From NCBI GenBank assembly GCA_026994225.1, contig JALWRI010000005.1, forward strand, positions 124,001 to 188,000: a stretch of 64,000 bases of DNA. Direction: 5' to 3'. The notes below the pieces were generated by a model, which made no database searches, was not told where the DNA came from, and worked only from the letters and a program-made list of their open reading frames with translations. This stretch comes from Gammaproteobacteria bacterium. Its GTDB lineage: Bacteria > Pseudomonadota > Gammaproteobacteria > GRL18. The stretch's first letter is position 1. The number at the start of each line of letters is the position of its first letter. Positions 1 through 9,202 of the stretch are shown one piece after another. The position numbers and the translations under genes are program-made.

Positions 1-1008
1 TCGGGAATACTCAGTTTAGATGCCACCCAAAAAATTCATACCGTCAATCAAAAAGCCAGTGAAATATTAGGGTTAGACCTATCTATTTATATTCACCTCT
101 CCATTACATCTATTATTAAGCCAGTTCCACACTTAACCTCTTTAATTGAATCAATTATTCAACAAATCAGAGATCAAAATACCCATTGGCGTGAAGAAAT
201 TACTCTACTTAACCCACAAGGACAACAAATTTTAATGTGTCAAGGAAATGTCTTACCTGAATCGGGATATGTCATTGTTTTTGATGATGTGACTACACTC
301 ATTCAGGCACAACGCAATGCCGCATGGGGAGAAGTAGCAAGACGTTTAGCGCATGAAATTAAAAATCCTTTAACGCCTATTCAACTTTCAGCCGAACGAT
401 TGCGACAAAAATACTTACCTAATCTAAGTGGAAAAGAAGCAGAACGTATGGATAAACTAACGCATACTATCATCCAACAAGTTGCCAGTATGAAAGATAT
501 GGTCACCGCTTTTTCTGATTATGCACGGATGCCAAAAATCCAGACTATGCCTATTAATCTCAATCAATTACTTACCGAAGTCATTGAATTATATCGTAGC
601 CATAAAGACCTTATCATGCACATCGATCTCACTACATCCCCTACGATTATTCAAGCTGATCAAGGACGTTTACGCCAGGTTTTTCATAATCTGATTAAAA
701 ATGCGCTCGATGCAATGCAAAATAGTGATAACAAAGTATTGTCTATCACCACACAGTTATTAGAACAAAATGCCCAGATTTATGTGCAAATTACCTTTAA
801 AGATACTGGTAGCAGTATTCCTCCTCATATTCTTAACAATATTTTTGAACCTTATATTTCTTCAAAACCTAAAGGAAATGGGTTGGGATTAGCCATTGTC
901 AAGAAAATTATAGAAGAACACGGAGGGCAAATTCATGCCAAAAATCATCCTGAAGGAGGCGCTATCTTTACCGTCAATATTCCTTTGCTCCAATTATCCT
1001 CTCACTAA
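1..1008 (+). CDS. ntrY: Nitrogen-regulation sensor kinase NtrY, 5'-truncated by window edge
   Basis: This is the C-terminal 335 residues of a membrane histidine kinase; the frame is open from base 1, so the start lies outside. The order seen is a PAS-like segment (about residues 1-95), then HisKA with the box RLAHEIKNPLTPIQLS (phospho-acceptor His codon at 352-354), an N box (LRQVFHNLIKNALDAM) and a G2 box (GNGLGLAIVKKI). HEIKNPLTPIQLSAERL is characteristic of NtrY, which phosphorylates NtrX, encoded next. The ATG at 235 is internal to the PAS-like region and is not the start. Oddity: the G1 box reads DTGSSIP instead of DxGxGIP, losing one glycine of the ATP-binding pocket. Family assignment is firm; the inducing signal cannot be read from this part. 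Confidence 0.93.
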   Translation, partial: SGILSLDATQKIHTVNQKASEILGLDLSIYIHLSITSIIKPVPHLTSLIESIIQQIRDQNTHWREEITLLNPQGQQILMCQGNVLPESGYVIVFDDVTTLIQAQRNAAWGEVARRLAHEIKNPLTPIQLSAERLRQKYLPNLSGKEAERMDKLTHTIIQQVASMKDMVTAFSDYARMPKIQTMPINLNQLLTEVIELYRSHKDLIMHIDLTTSPTIIQADQGRLRQVFHNLIKNALDAMQNSDNKVLSITTQLLEQNAQIYVQITFKDTGSSIPPHILNNIFEPYISSKPKGNGLGLAIVKKIIEEHGGQIHAKNHPEGGAIFTVNIPLLQLSSH

Positions 1009-1125
1009 TTCTCCAGATAATACACTCAATAGCCGTTAAATTTGTTATACTCTGCAAGATAGTTATTCTCAATCTTAAATCTATTAGATATAGATAGTCA
1101 CCAAAAAAGTAAGGAATAAAGCAAT

Positions 1126-2499
1126 ATGACCCCATACATTTTAGTTGTTGATGATGAAGCTGTCATTTGTGATTTAATTGCAGATATTCTCGATGATGAA
1201 GGCTATGAAGTGGGTATTGCTAATGATGGGGAAAGCGCACGTAAGGCACGTCGTCAACGCCGTCCTGATTTAATACTTCTGGATATTTGGATGCCCGATA
1301 TTGATGGTATTACTCTATTAAAAGAATGGGCTGAAAATGATGAAGATATGCTGCCACCTATCATTATGATGTCAGGACATGGTACTGTTGAAACAGCAGT
1401 AGAAGCTACTCGACATGGTGCTTATGATTTTCTTGAAAAACCCTTATCCCATGCCAAATTATTGTTAACTATCGAGCACGCCTTAAACGCTCATAAACTC
1501 CTTAGAGAAAATAAAGGACTACGCAAACAAATTCAACCTTTTTCTGAACCGTTGGGAAAAAGTGAAGTGATGTTGCAATTACGTGAAGAAATCAAACGCA
1601 TTGCCAGCCATGAAACCTGGGTGCTTTTCTTTGGAGAAGTAGGGAGTGGTAAAGCTATTTTTGCTCGCTATTTACATCAACATAGTACGCATCAAAATGG
1701 CCCTTTTATTGAACTTGGTGTCGCTGCATTAAACAGCGAAAATTCTGCCAATGAATTATTTGGCTATGAAGATGATGAACATAAAGTACATTATGGTTTA
1801 TTAGAGCAAGCCAATGGCGGCACATTATATATTGATGATATTGGCGACATGGATTTAGCAACACAAGCACGCTTGTTAAGTGCATTAGAAACCCGTAGCT
1901 TTCACCGTGTTGGAGGGACTGAAACCATTAAAGTAAATGTGCGTATCATTGCAGCAACCCATTATCAATTAGATAAATTAGTACAACAAGAAAAATTTCG
2001 TAGTGATCTCTACTATCAACTTAATGTCGTACCTATTAATATCCCCCCTTTGTATGATCATAGAGAGGATGTACCCGAATTATTAAATTATTACCTCGAC
2101 TATTTTGTACAAGAAGATCATTTTCAATATCGCCGCTTTTCTATGGCAGCTTTGAATCGCTTACGGAATTATGATTGGCCAGGAAACTTACTGGAATTAA
2201 AAAATTTGGTACAACGATTACTCATTTCCAGCCAGGAAGAAGATATTTCCCTAGAAGAGGTGGAAAATAGTTTGGGTATGAGTATGAATACACCCAATGA
2301 TCCCACTCATAATTTATTTAATTTACCTTTAAGAGAAGCTAGAGAAAAGTTTGAAAAAACCTACCTAGAACATAAATTAAAAGAAACTGATGGCAGTGTA
2401 GGAAAAGTGGCACAACTCGCTGGCATGGAACGCACACACTTATACCGAAAGCTCCGTTCATTAGGGATTGATGCGAAGCAAATACATAAAAACACATAA
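1126..2499 (+). CDS. ntrX: NtrX-family response regulator with degenerate AAA+ domain
   Basis: 457 aa: receiver domain (about 1-120, acceptor Asp in LLDIWMPDIDG), AAA+ domain (about 140-370) and a Fis-type helix-turn-helix (about 410-450, VGKVAQLAGMERTHLYRKL). It is the expected partner of the kinase upstream. The P-loop is kept as GEVGSGKA. However, the region after ELFGYE (residue about 210) runs straight to the GLLEQANGGTLYIDDIGDM segment with no GAFTGA loop, the part of sigma-54 activators that touches sigma-54. The Walker B acid pair is DD rather than DE. Several NtrX proteins are known to lack GAFTGA and act without sigma-54, so direct promoter binding is the likely mode. An AAGGAATA motif precedes the ATG. 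The trkA gene follows after 17 bases. Confidence 0.9.
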   Translation: MTPYILVVDDEAVICDLIADILDDEGYEVGIANDGESARKARRQRRPDLILLDIWMPDIDGITLLKEWAENDEDMLPPIIMMSGHGTVETAVEATRHGAYDFLEKPLSHAKLLLTIEHALNAHKLLRENKGLRKQIQPFSEPLGKSEVMLQLREEIKRIASHETWVLFFGEVGSGKAIFARYLHQHSTHQNGPFIELGVAALNSENSANELFGYEDDEHKVHYGLLEQANGGTLYIDDIGDMDLATQARLLSALETRSFHRVGGTETIKVNVRIIAATHYQLDKLVQQEKFRSDLYYQLNVVPINIPPLYDHREDVPELLNYYLDYFVQEDHFQYRRFSMAALNRLRNYDWPGNLLELKNLVQRLLISSQEEDISLEEVENSLGMSMNTPNDPTHNLFNLPLREAREKFEKTYLEHKLKETDGSVGKVAQLAGMERTHLYRKLRSLGIDAKQIHKNT

Positions 2500-2516
2500 T
2501 ACCGTTACGATACATT

Positions 2517-3893
2517 ATGAAGATTATTATATTAGGCGCTGGACAAGTTGGCTCATCACTTGCTGATCACCTGGCGAGTGAAGAAAATGATATCACCGTT
2601 GTTGATCAAGACACGTTTAAATTACAACCCCTACAAGATAGGCTAGATATTCGTACTGTTCAGGGTAAAGCCTCCCATCCTGAAGTGTTACAACGTGCAG
2701 GGGCAGAAGATGCAGAAATGATTATCGCTGTAACCAATAGTGATGAAACAAACATGGTCGCTTGCCAAGTAGCTTATACTCTATTTCATACTCCCACCAA
2801 AATTGCCAGAGTGCGAGCTGTTGAATATCTTTCTCATCGCCAATTATTTACACAAACAGGCTTACCTATTGATGTTTTAATCAGCCCTGAACAATTAGTT
2901 ACCGATTATATACAACGTTTAATTGAACATCCTGGAGCCTTACAGGTACTCGATTTTTCTGATGGTAAAGTCCAATTAGTTGCCGTCAGAGCCGTTGCAG
3001 ATGGACAATTAGTCGGGCAAGAACTCAAAACGCTACGAGAACACATGCCTAATGTTGATACCCGTGTTGCTGCCATTTACCGTCGTGGTCATCCTATACA
3101 ACCGATGGGTGATACCATCATAGAAGTAGATGACGAAGTTTTTTTTATTGTTGCCCAGCATAATACCCGTGCAGTGATGAGTGAAGTACGTAAATTAGAA
3201 AAACCCAATAAACGTATCATTATTGCCGGAGGAGGGAATATTGGACAACGATTAGCTAAATCATTAGAACATAGTTATCATGTCAAGCTCATTGATCATA
3301 ATACGCAACGTTCCCAATTACTTTCTGAAAATCTGGAAAAAACCATTGTATTATTAGGAGATGCAGCGGATGAAGAACTCTTATTAGAAGAAAATATTCA
3401 AAATACCGATGTATTTTGTGCCTTAACAAATGATGATGAAGCCAATATTATGTCCTGCCTATTAGCCAAACACTTAGGCGCACGAAAAGTGATGAGTTTA
3501 ATTAATCGTTCTGCTTATGTTGAATTAGTTGAACGCAATGATATTGATATTGCTATTTCTCCTCGCCAGGCTACTATTGGTAGCCTACTAACACATGTCC
3601 GGCGAGGGGATGTTGCAATGGTGCATTCTTTGCGTAAGGGAGCTGCAGAAGCCATTGAAGCGGTTGCACATGGTGATGCCGATTCTTCCAAAGTAGTTGG
3701 TCGATATATTGAAGATATTACTCTCCCTGCGGGTACCACTATTGGCGCTATTATTCGTAAAGGGAAAGTGCTTATTGCCCACCACGATATTCGTATCCAA
3801 TCAGAAGATCATATTATTCTCTTTGCAGTAAATAAACAGCACATACCCGAGATTGAGCAACTCTTTCAAGTCGGCATTAACTTTTTTTATTAA
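2517..3893 (+). CDS. trkA: Trk potassium uptake regulatory protein TrkA
   Basis: 458 aa, the normal length for TrkA with two RCK units in tandem. Each begins with a dinucleotide-binding fold: GAGQVGSSLADHL at residue about 7 and GGGNIGQRLAKSL at about 238. Acidic residues end the second strands (VVDQD and LIDHN), as expected for NAD(H) binding. Each fold is followed by an RCK_C domain. TrkA is the cytoplasmic gating ring of the TrkH channel; the matching trkH lies 2.3 kb downstream, behind an inverted two-gene block. Linkage of ntrY-ntrX-trkA is common in beta/gammaproteobacteria. No clear Shine-Dalgarno is visible, so translation may be coupled to ntrX. Confidence 0.96.
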   Translation: MKIIILGAGQVGSSLADHLASEENDITVVDQDTFKLQPLQDRLDIRTVQGKASHPEVLQRAGAEDAEMIIAVTNSDETNMVACQVAYTLFHTPTKIARVRAVEYLSHRQLFTQTGLPIDVLISPEQLVTDYIQRLIEHPGALQVLDFSDGKVQLVAVRAVADGQLVGQELKTLREHMPNVDTRVAAIYRRGHPIQPMGDTIIEVDDEVFFIVAQHNTRAVMSEVRKLEKPNKRIIIAGGGNIGQRLAKSLEHSYHVKLIDHNTQRSQLLSENLEKTIVLLGDAADEELLLEENIQNTDVFCALTNDDEANIMSCLLAKHLGARKVMSLINRSAYVELVERNDIDIAISPRQATIGSLLTHVRRGDVAMVHSLRKGAAEAIEAVAHGDADSSKVVGRYIEDITLPAGTTIGAIIRKGKVLIAHHDIRIQSEDHIILFAVNKQHIPEIEQLFQVGINFFY

Positions 3894-3913
3894 CCTGGCA
3901 GAAATATTTTTAG

Positions 3914-4162
3914 TTAGTCTTTACGTAACTCTTTTAATAACTGTAAGCCCTTTTTTTGCTGTGTGGTGATAACCTCTAATTCCTTTTCCAATTTTTTCTT
4001 CGCTTTATCTGAGCGTTCTTGCTTAATTTGTTTTTTTAAAACTTGCTTACGTTTTCTTAATTTTTTTAATGCCTCTTGTAAACAATGCTTTTTTTTCTCA
4101 CATTGACGGTGTTTACTATCAAATAATTTTGCTACTTTATTCAAATATTTATTTACAGTCAT
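3914..4162 (-). CDS. Small basic coiled-coil protein, unknown function
   Basis: About 82 aa, very rich in Lys, Arg, Glu and Gln, with long uninterrupted helix-forming runs (for example KKLRKRKQVLKKQIKQE) and almost no aromatic residues beyond the N-terminus. It should form a basic helical hairpin or coiled coil. A longer reading frame to 4216 exists, but the ATG at 4162 (MTVNKYLNK) follows an AAGAG motif and fits better. It lies downstream of the Na/Pi-cotransporter-like gene on the same strand, about 90 bases away, so cotranscription is possible. Biased composition means homology cannot be judged by eye. No function is assigned. Confidence 0.6.
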   Translation of the reverse strand: MTVNKYLNKVAKLFDSKHRQCEKKKHCLQEALKKLRKRKQVLKKQIKQERSDKAKKKLEKELEVITTQQKKGLQLLKELRKD

Positions 4163-4252
4163 AATCTTTATACTCTTGTTACATTTATTAAGTAGGCATT
4201 TTAGTGAACTACTCACCCCTGAAAAAGCGAGACTGCGCCCTGCATCTTTTGT

Positions 4253-6049
4253 TCAATCTTTTTGTAATAAAGTTTGCATCTCATTTTCATCCAACGACAA
4301 TGAATTATCGGCATCTTGTGCATCCGGATCATGGCTACCAAAAAGATTAGAAGCGGTAAAAATAAGATTTTTTGCAATGTTATAAGCATAGCTATTATCA
4401 TTCATCAGTGATGTTGCCATGTTGGCATTAATTTGTTGATTACGTATTAATTTTTCTAACATACCATTATGCCGCACATCACTTTCTTCCATTCTTAATT
4501 TAAATAAATCCAGTGTTAATAAATCAGCTTGTTCTTTTTCATTATATAAAATATTCAATGCTCTAAGCAATTCCCCCAATTGTTCACGAATTTTATTATA
4601 TTCATCACGAATAAAAGCATTATCTGATTGGATATAAATAATTAAGTTTTTACGTAAATGTTTTACATCCTTAATCGCTTCAACAATACCTTGTGCCGCA
4701 TCTCGAATTTTATATAACCTTGTTGTATCCTCTAACGATAAATTACCTTGAGCCTGGCTAATAAATTCTATAATAGCACTATGCAACACTTTTACTTTTC
4801 GGTAATAGAGATCATCTATATCCAGTTCAATAATTTTTTCAGATGTTTTTATAAATTGTTCTAAATCCTTCTCTGAATTAATATCTTCTCGATGTAAATT
4901 TAAACCATGAGCCAATATTTCAAAGGCATTATCATAAAGATGTAATACTTCATTACGTACTGTTTCAACAATAGTATCTGAAAATTCCAATGCAGCATTA
5001 TTTAAGTACAAGGGCTTAATAACAGTTGATTTTGGATCAGGCAAGAGACGATTTAAAAATATTACTAAATGATTTACCCATGGCAACATCAAGAGTATAC
5101 CCAATAAATTAAAAATGGTATGAAAAACTGCTAATTTAAGCGTATAATTATCCTCTGCAATACCTACCATCGTACTGATATCGGTGACTAAAAATTGAAT
5201 TTGGTGAATAAAAATAATAGCCACCACACCCGTTACTATATTAAATATTAAATGTGCCCCTGCTAAACGTTTACCCTGTACATTGGCACTCATTGCACCA
5301 ATAATAGCCGTAATGGTAGTACCAATATTAGCACCAATCGCTAAGGCTAAAGCGTTATCATAGGTAATTTGTCCTGCTGCTAACGCAGTGATAATCAATA
5401 CTAATGTGGCATGACTCGATTGCATCACTACCGTAGCAAAAATACCTATACCACAAAATAAAAATAATCCAGGATACCCTGCTACTGCAAATTCGGCCAA
5501 ATTAATCGTTTCTTTAAATGCTTCAAAACCTTCTTTCATGTAATGAATACCCAGGAATAAAAACCCTAGCCCTGCTAAAATATAACCTATACCTTTTAAT
5601 GTTTTGGATTTTTGAAAAGCTAAAATAATCCCAAATACTAACATCGGCATCGCATACGCGGATATTTTTACCTTTAAACCAAAACCTGCGATCAACCATG
5701 CACCCGTTGTAGTGCCTAAGTTCGCACCAAAAATAATACCAATTCCTGCTGCTAACCCTAACAAGCCCGCACTCAAAAAAGAAATAGTAATCACCGAAAC
5801 CAAAGAACTAGATTGCATTAATGTCGTTGAAACAATACCAAAGGTGACACTTTTCCATAATTTATCTGTCGTTTTCTTGAGTATTTTTTCTAAAACACCT
5901 CCTGTAAAAGATTTAAATCCATCTTCCAAGAACAACATACCAAACAAAAAGATAGCAACACCGGCTGCTATTTCTTTAAAATCTGGACTCACCCAGAAAC
6001 CATACGTTAAAATGATAAAAATTAAGGGTAAGAATATTCTACGTAACAT
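4253..6049 (-). CDS. Na/Pi cotransporter family protein (NptA/PhoU-like)
   Basis: About 598 aa from the chosen ATG at 6049 (MLRRIFLPLIF); an in-frame extension to 6088 is possible, but the AGG-containing leader suits 6049. The N-terminal half (to about 330) has the two inverted Na/Pi repeats: QSSSLVSVITISFLSAG ending in GANLGTTTGAW, and QSSHATLVLIITALAAG ending in GANIGTTITAI. The paired QSS motifs form the substrate site in SLC34-type carriers. The C-terminal half is cytoplasmic and helical, resembling PhoU. The family moves phosphate with sodium, although many bacterial members are uncharacterised. It is transcribed against trkA and divergently from trkH. Confidence 0.88.
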   Translation of the reverse strand: MLRRIFLPLIFIILTYGFWVSPDFKEIAAGVAIFLFGMLFLEDGFKSFTGGVLEKILKKTTDKLWKSVTFGIVSTTLMQSSSLVSVITISFLSAGLLGLAAGIGIIFGANLGTTTGAWLIAGFGLKVKISAYAMPMLVFGIILAFQKSKTLKGIGYILAGLGFLFLGIHYMKEGFEAFKETINLAEFAVAGYPGLFLFCGIGIFATVVMQSSHATLVLIITALAAGQITYDNALALAIGANIGTTITAIIGAMSANVQGKRLAGAHLIFNIVTGVVAIIFIHQIQFLVTDISTMVGIAEDNYTLKLAVFHTIFNLLGILLMLPWVNHLVIFLNRLLPDPKSTVIKPLYLNNAALEFSDTIVETVRNEVLHLYDNAFEILAHGLNLHREDINSEKDLEQFIKTSEKIIELDIDDLYYRKVKVLHSAIIEFISQAQGNLSLEDTTRLYKIRDAAQGIVEAIKDVKHLRKNLIIYIQSDNAFIRDEYNKIREQLGELLRALNILYNEKEQADLLTLDLFKLRMEESDVRHNGMLEKLIRNQQINANMATSLMNDNSYAYNIAKNLIFTASNLFGSHDPDAQDADNSLSLDENEMQTLLQKD

Positions 6050-6244
6050 AAAGATACCTGTACTATATAAAAAAAAGAAATAAATCAACTATCTAATGAT
6101 AGTCTAACTTGAAATTTAGTAAAGAAAATTATCTTTGCTTTTTTATTTACCTTACCTTTAATTTTAATTTTTTACTAAGAAAGTCATTATATCAATGTTA
6201 TACTGCTGCTTAATCTCCATATCAAGCAATCTATTCATAATATT

Positions 6245-7696
6245 ATGCAATTAGAAGTTATTCAACGTATCATGGGCATTTTATTAATGCTTTTTAGTAT
6301 CTCGCTCTTTCCTCCTGTTTTTTGTTCTTTGCTTTATCAAGATGGGGAATTATTTACCTTTATCACTTCCTTTATTACTATTTTAGTACTTGGTATTGGG
6401 TTATGGTTTCCGGTTAAAAATTATCATAAAGAACTTATGTCCAGGGATGGTTTTATTATTGTCGTTATGTTTTGGGTCGTTTTAGGTACGGTAGGAACCT
6501 TACCTTTGATCTTGTCTGAACATTTACAGATGGGATTTATCGATGCTTTATTTGAATCGTTTTCAGGATTAACAACTACCGGTGGTACGGTCATTACACA
6601 TCTGGATGAATTACCCCAATCTATCTTATATTATCGACAACAATTACAATGGCTCGGCGGTATGGGCATTATTGTTTTAGCGGTTGCGATATTACCTATG
6701 TTGGGGGTAGGTGGTATGCAGCTTTATCGGGCAGAAACACCAGGCCCTATGAAAGATAATAAATTAACCCCTCGTATTACTGAAACCGCTAAAACCCTTT
6801 GGTTTATTTATATAGGGCTTACCATAGCATGTTTTTTTGCATACTGGATAGCTGGAATGGATATTTTTGATGCCATTTGTCATAGTTTTTCAACTATTGC
6901 CACTGGTGGTTTTTCCACCCATGACTTATCTCTTGGATATTTTAATAGTACCACTATTGAATTAATTGCTTGTTTTTTTATGTTTATTGCTGGTATTAAC
7001 TTTGCTTTACATTTTCTTGCTTTTCATTCTTCCAGTATCACACCTTATCAACGGGATATTGAGTTTAAAATCTATTTTTACCTTCTTGCCCTATCAAGTA
7101 TCATCTGCATTGCTTATTTATATTATTCACATACTTTCGATAATTTTTATGATGCACTACATCATGGTCTCTTTCAGACTATCTCTATTGCAACAACGAC
7201 TGGATTTAGTACTACCGAGTTTTATAATTGGCCGAGCTTTTTACCTGTTATGTTACTCTTTCTTAGCTTTGTTGGTGGTTGTGCCGGTTCAACCGGAGGA
7301 GGTATTAAGGTGATTCGATTTATCTTATTATTTAAACAAGGATTACGAGAAATTTTTTTACTTATTCACCCTAATGCTTGTATTCCCGTTAAGATTAATA
7401 ATAAAATTATGCCTGCTAAAGTCAGTAATGCTATTTGGGGTTTTTTTGCATTATATGTTGCAAGTTTTAGTATTTTAATGTTGTTATTAATGACAGCCGG
7501 ACTCGATCAAGTCACTGCTTTTTCTGCCTTAGCCGCTAATTTGAATAATTTAGGTCCTGGATTAGGTGATGTGAGTATCCATTATGCTAACATTAACGAC
7601 TTTTCCAAATTTCTTTTAACTTTTTCTATGTTACTCGGGCGTTTGGAGATTTTTACCCTACTGGTTATTTTCACTCCTAGCTTTTGGCAACGATAA
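6245..7696 (+). CDS. trkH: Trk potassium uptake channel subunit TrkH
   Basis: 483 aa, full length for TrkH. Four pore-loop repeats can be recognised from their filter glycines: SGLTTTGGTV, STIATGGFSTHD, SIATTTGFSTTEF and LNNLGPGLGD. The conserved GCAGSTGGGIKVIR stretch follows the third repeat. The protein is an inner-membrane K+ channel gated by the TrkA ring encoded upstream. It starts its own transcription unit, divergent from the Na/Pi gene across a 195-bp gap that holds a TATACT-like box near 6198 as a possible promoter. The aroE gene follows after 34 bases and may be cotranscribed. Confidence 0.96.
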   Translation: MQLEVIQRIMGILLMLFSISLFPPVFCSLLYQDGELFTFITSFITILVLGIGLWFPVKNYHKELMSRDGFIIVVMFWVVLGTVGTLPLILSEHLQMGFIDALFESFSGLTTTGGTVITHLDELPQSILYYRQQLQWLGGMGIIVLAVAILPMLGVGGMQLYRAETPGPMKDNKLTPRITETAKTLWFIYIGLTIACFFAYWIAGMDIFDAICHSFSTIATGGFSTHDLSLGYFNSTTIELIACFFMFIAGINFALHFLAFHSSSITPYQRDIEFKIYFYLLALSSIICIAYLYYSHTFDNFYDALHHGLFQTISIATTTGFSTTEFYNWPSFLPVMLLFLSFVGGCAGSTGGGIKVIRFILLFKQGLREIFLLIHPNACIPVKINNKIMPAKVSNAIWGFFALYVASFSILMLLLMTAGLDQVTAFSALAANLNNLGPGLGDVSIHYANINDFSKFLLTFSMLLGRLEIFTLLVIFTPSFWQR

Positions 7697-7730
7697 TCAT
7701 TGCAGTTTGTTACATCAGGAACTACCTATC

Positions 7731-8591
7731 ATGTCGGATCTCTTTAATTTTGCACCTAAAACAGATAGCTATGCGGTCATGGGTAATCCCATTACACATA
7801 GTAAATCGCCTCAAATTCATACCGCTTTTGCCCAACAAACGCAGCAAAATATACAATATACGAAAATTCATGTTGATGTAGGTGGCTTTGCACAAGCAAT
7901 AGGCAATTTTCAAGCTCATGGGGGAAAGGGGCTAAATATTACTGTACCATTTAAACAAGAAGCCTGGCAACTTGCAGAACAACGTAGTGAACGAGCAGAT
8001 CTCGCTGGCGCAGTGAATACCTTACAATTTCAACATGATGGCAGTATTTATGGGGATAATACCGATGGTATTGGACTGGTGAATGATGTTATTCATAATC
8101 TACATTGGCCCATTGCAGGACAACGCTTATTACTATTAGGTGCTGGCGGTGCAGCACGAGGAATAATATTACCTTTATTAAAACAAAACCCCTTATCTAT
8201 AACAATAGTAAACCGTACTGTATCTAAGGCTGACAAATTAGCTGATATATTTGCTCCCTATGGTAATATTCATGCTGCTAGTTATGCTGCACTAAAAAAT
8301 CAACAATTTGATATATTATTTAATGCTACCTCAAGCAGTTTACAAAATACCCTTCCCCCTTTACCAGATACCATTATTGGCACATCTGGTTATAGCTATG
8401 ATTTAATGTATAGCGATAGCGATACCCCGTTTATGCAATGGGCGTATCAACATGGTGCAAAACAATGTAGTGATGGTTTAGGTATGCTCGTAGAGCAAGC
8501 AGCAGAATCTTTTTTTCTCTGGCGAGCTATACGTCCCGATACACAACCGATAATCCAGCAATTACGCAAAACTTCAACGGGTATTAATTGA
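7731..8591 (+). CDS. aroE: Shikimate dehydrogenase AroE
   Basis: 286 aa. The enzyme reduces 3-dehydroshikimate to shikimate with NADPH in the aromatic amino acid pathway. Substrate-binding motifs are present: GNPITHSKSP (shikimate-binding Ser pair), NITVPFKQEA (catalytic Lys) and DNTDGIGL (catalytic Asp). The nucleotide fold has GAGGAARGI, followed by NRTVSKA, whose Arg usually selects NADP. The ATG at 7731 is preferred over an upstream TTG at 7707, because AGGA sits 9-10 bases before it and MSDLFNFAP matches typical N-termini. It lies between trkH and hslV. Confidence 0.95.
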   Translation: MSDLFNFAPKTDSYAVMGNPITHSKSPQIHTAFAQQTQQNIQYTKIHVDVGGFAQAIGNFQAHGGKGLNITVPFKQEAWQLAEQRSERADLAGAVNTLQFQHDGSIYGDNTDGIGLVNDVIHNLHWPIAGQRLLLLGAGGAARGIILPLLKQNPLSITIVNRTVSKADKLADIFAPYGNIHAASYAALKNQQFDILFNATSSSLQNTLPPLPDTIIGTSGYSYDLMYSDSDTPFMQWAYQHGAKQCSDGLGMLVEQAAESFFLWRAIRPDTQPIIQQLRKTSTGIN

Positions 8592-8635
8592 AAAACCCCA
8601 TTAAAATCCTTACATATACCCAAAAATCATCCAAT

Positions 8636-8652
8636 AAGGAGTCTTATCTTTG
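8636..8652 (+). promoter_or_regulatory. Strong Shine-Dalgarno that sets the TTG start of hslV
   Basis: AAGGAG at 8636-8641 lies eight bases before a TTG codon at 8650. The resulting N-terminus, [14 protein letters not shown], carries the catalytic TT after a six-residue leader, as in many beta- and gammaproteobacterial HslV proteins. No ATG is available in the right place. Confidence 0.8.
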
Positions 8653-9192
8653 GAACAATATCGTGGAACAACCATTTTATCTGTACGCCGTGATAATCAA
8701 GTCGTAATTGGTGGTGACGGACAGGTTAGCTTAGGCAATACTATTATGAAAGGTAATGCACGTAAAGTACGTCGATTATTTCATGATAAAGTGATTGCTG
8801 GCTTTGCAGGAGGGACTGCCGATGCCTTTACGCTATTTGAACGCTTTGAAGGTAAACTAGAAAAACATCAGGGGCATTTAGTGCGTGCTGCAGTAGAATT
8901 AGCAAAAGATTGGCGCACAGAACGTTCTTTACGCCGTTTGGAAGCATTACTTGCCGTTGCAGATAAAGAAGCATCCCTGATTATTAGCGGTAATGGTGAT
9001 GTGATTGAACCAGAACATAGTCTTATCGCAATCGGTTCAGGGGGGGCTTATGCACAAGCTGCCGCTTATGCCTTATTAAAAAATACTGAGTTAGATGCAC
9101 GTAGTATTGTGGAAAAAAGCCTTAATATTGCTGCTGATATTTGTATTTACACCAATCATCATTTACGTATAGAAGAATTAAATACCGAGTAA
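8650..9192 (+). CDS. hslV: ATP-dependent protease peptidase subunit HslV
   Basis: 180 aa, threonine peptidase of the HslUV (ClpYQ) protease. The mature catalytic Thr is the first T of TTILSVRR, exposed by removal of the leader [51 protein letters not shown] and the C-terminal CIYTNHH segment are diagnostic. The gene uses a TTG start with a very good ribosome site. hslU follows after ten bases, so the pair is translated together. HslVU is normally heat-shock controlled, but the short 58-bp gap after aroE shows no obvious sigma-32 promoter. Confidence 0.97.
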   Translation: MEQYRGTTILSVRRDNQVVIGGDGQVSLGNTIMKGNARKVRRLFHDKVIAGFAGGTADAFTLFERFEGKLEKHQGHLVRAAVELAKDWRTERSLRRLEALLAVADKEASLIISGNGDVIEPEHSLIAIGSGGAYAQAAAYALLKNTELDARSIVEKSLNIAADICIYTNHHLRIEELNTE

Positions 9193-9202
9193 TGGAGTCA
9201 AT

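Noticed and set aside
5712-6083. 123-aa plus-strand frame opposite the Na/Pi gene
   Set aside because: It lies wholly within a conserved membrane-protein gene on the other strand, and its Lys/Pro-rich content is a shadow of hydrophobic codons.
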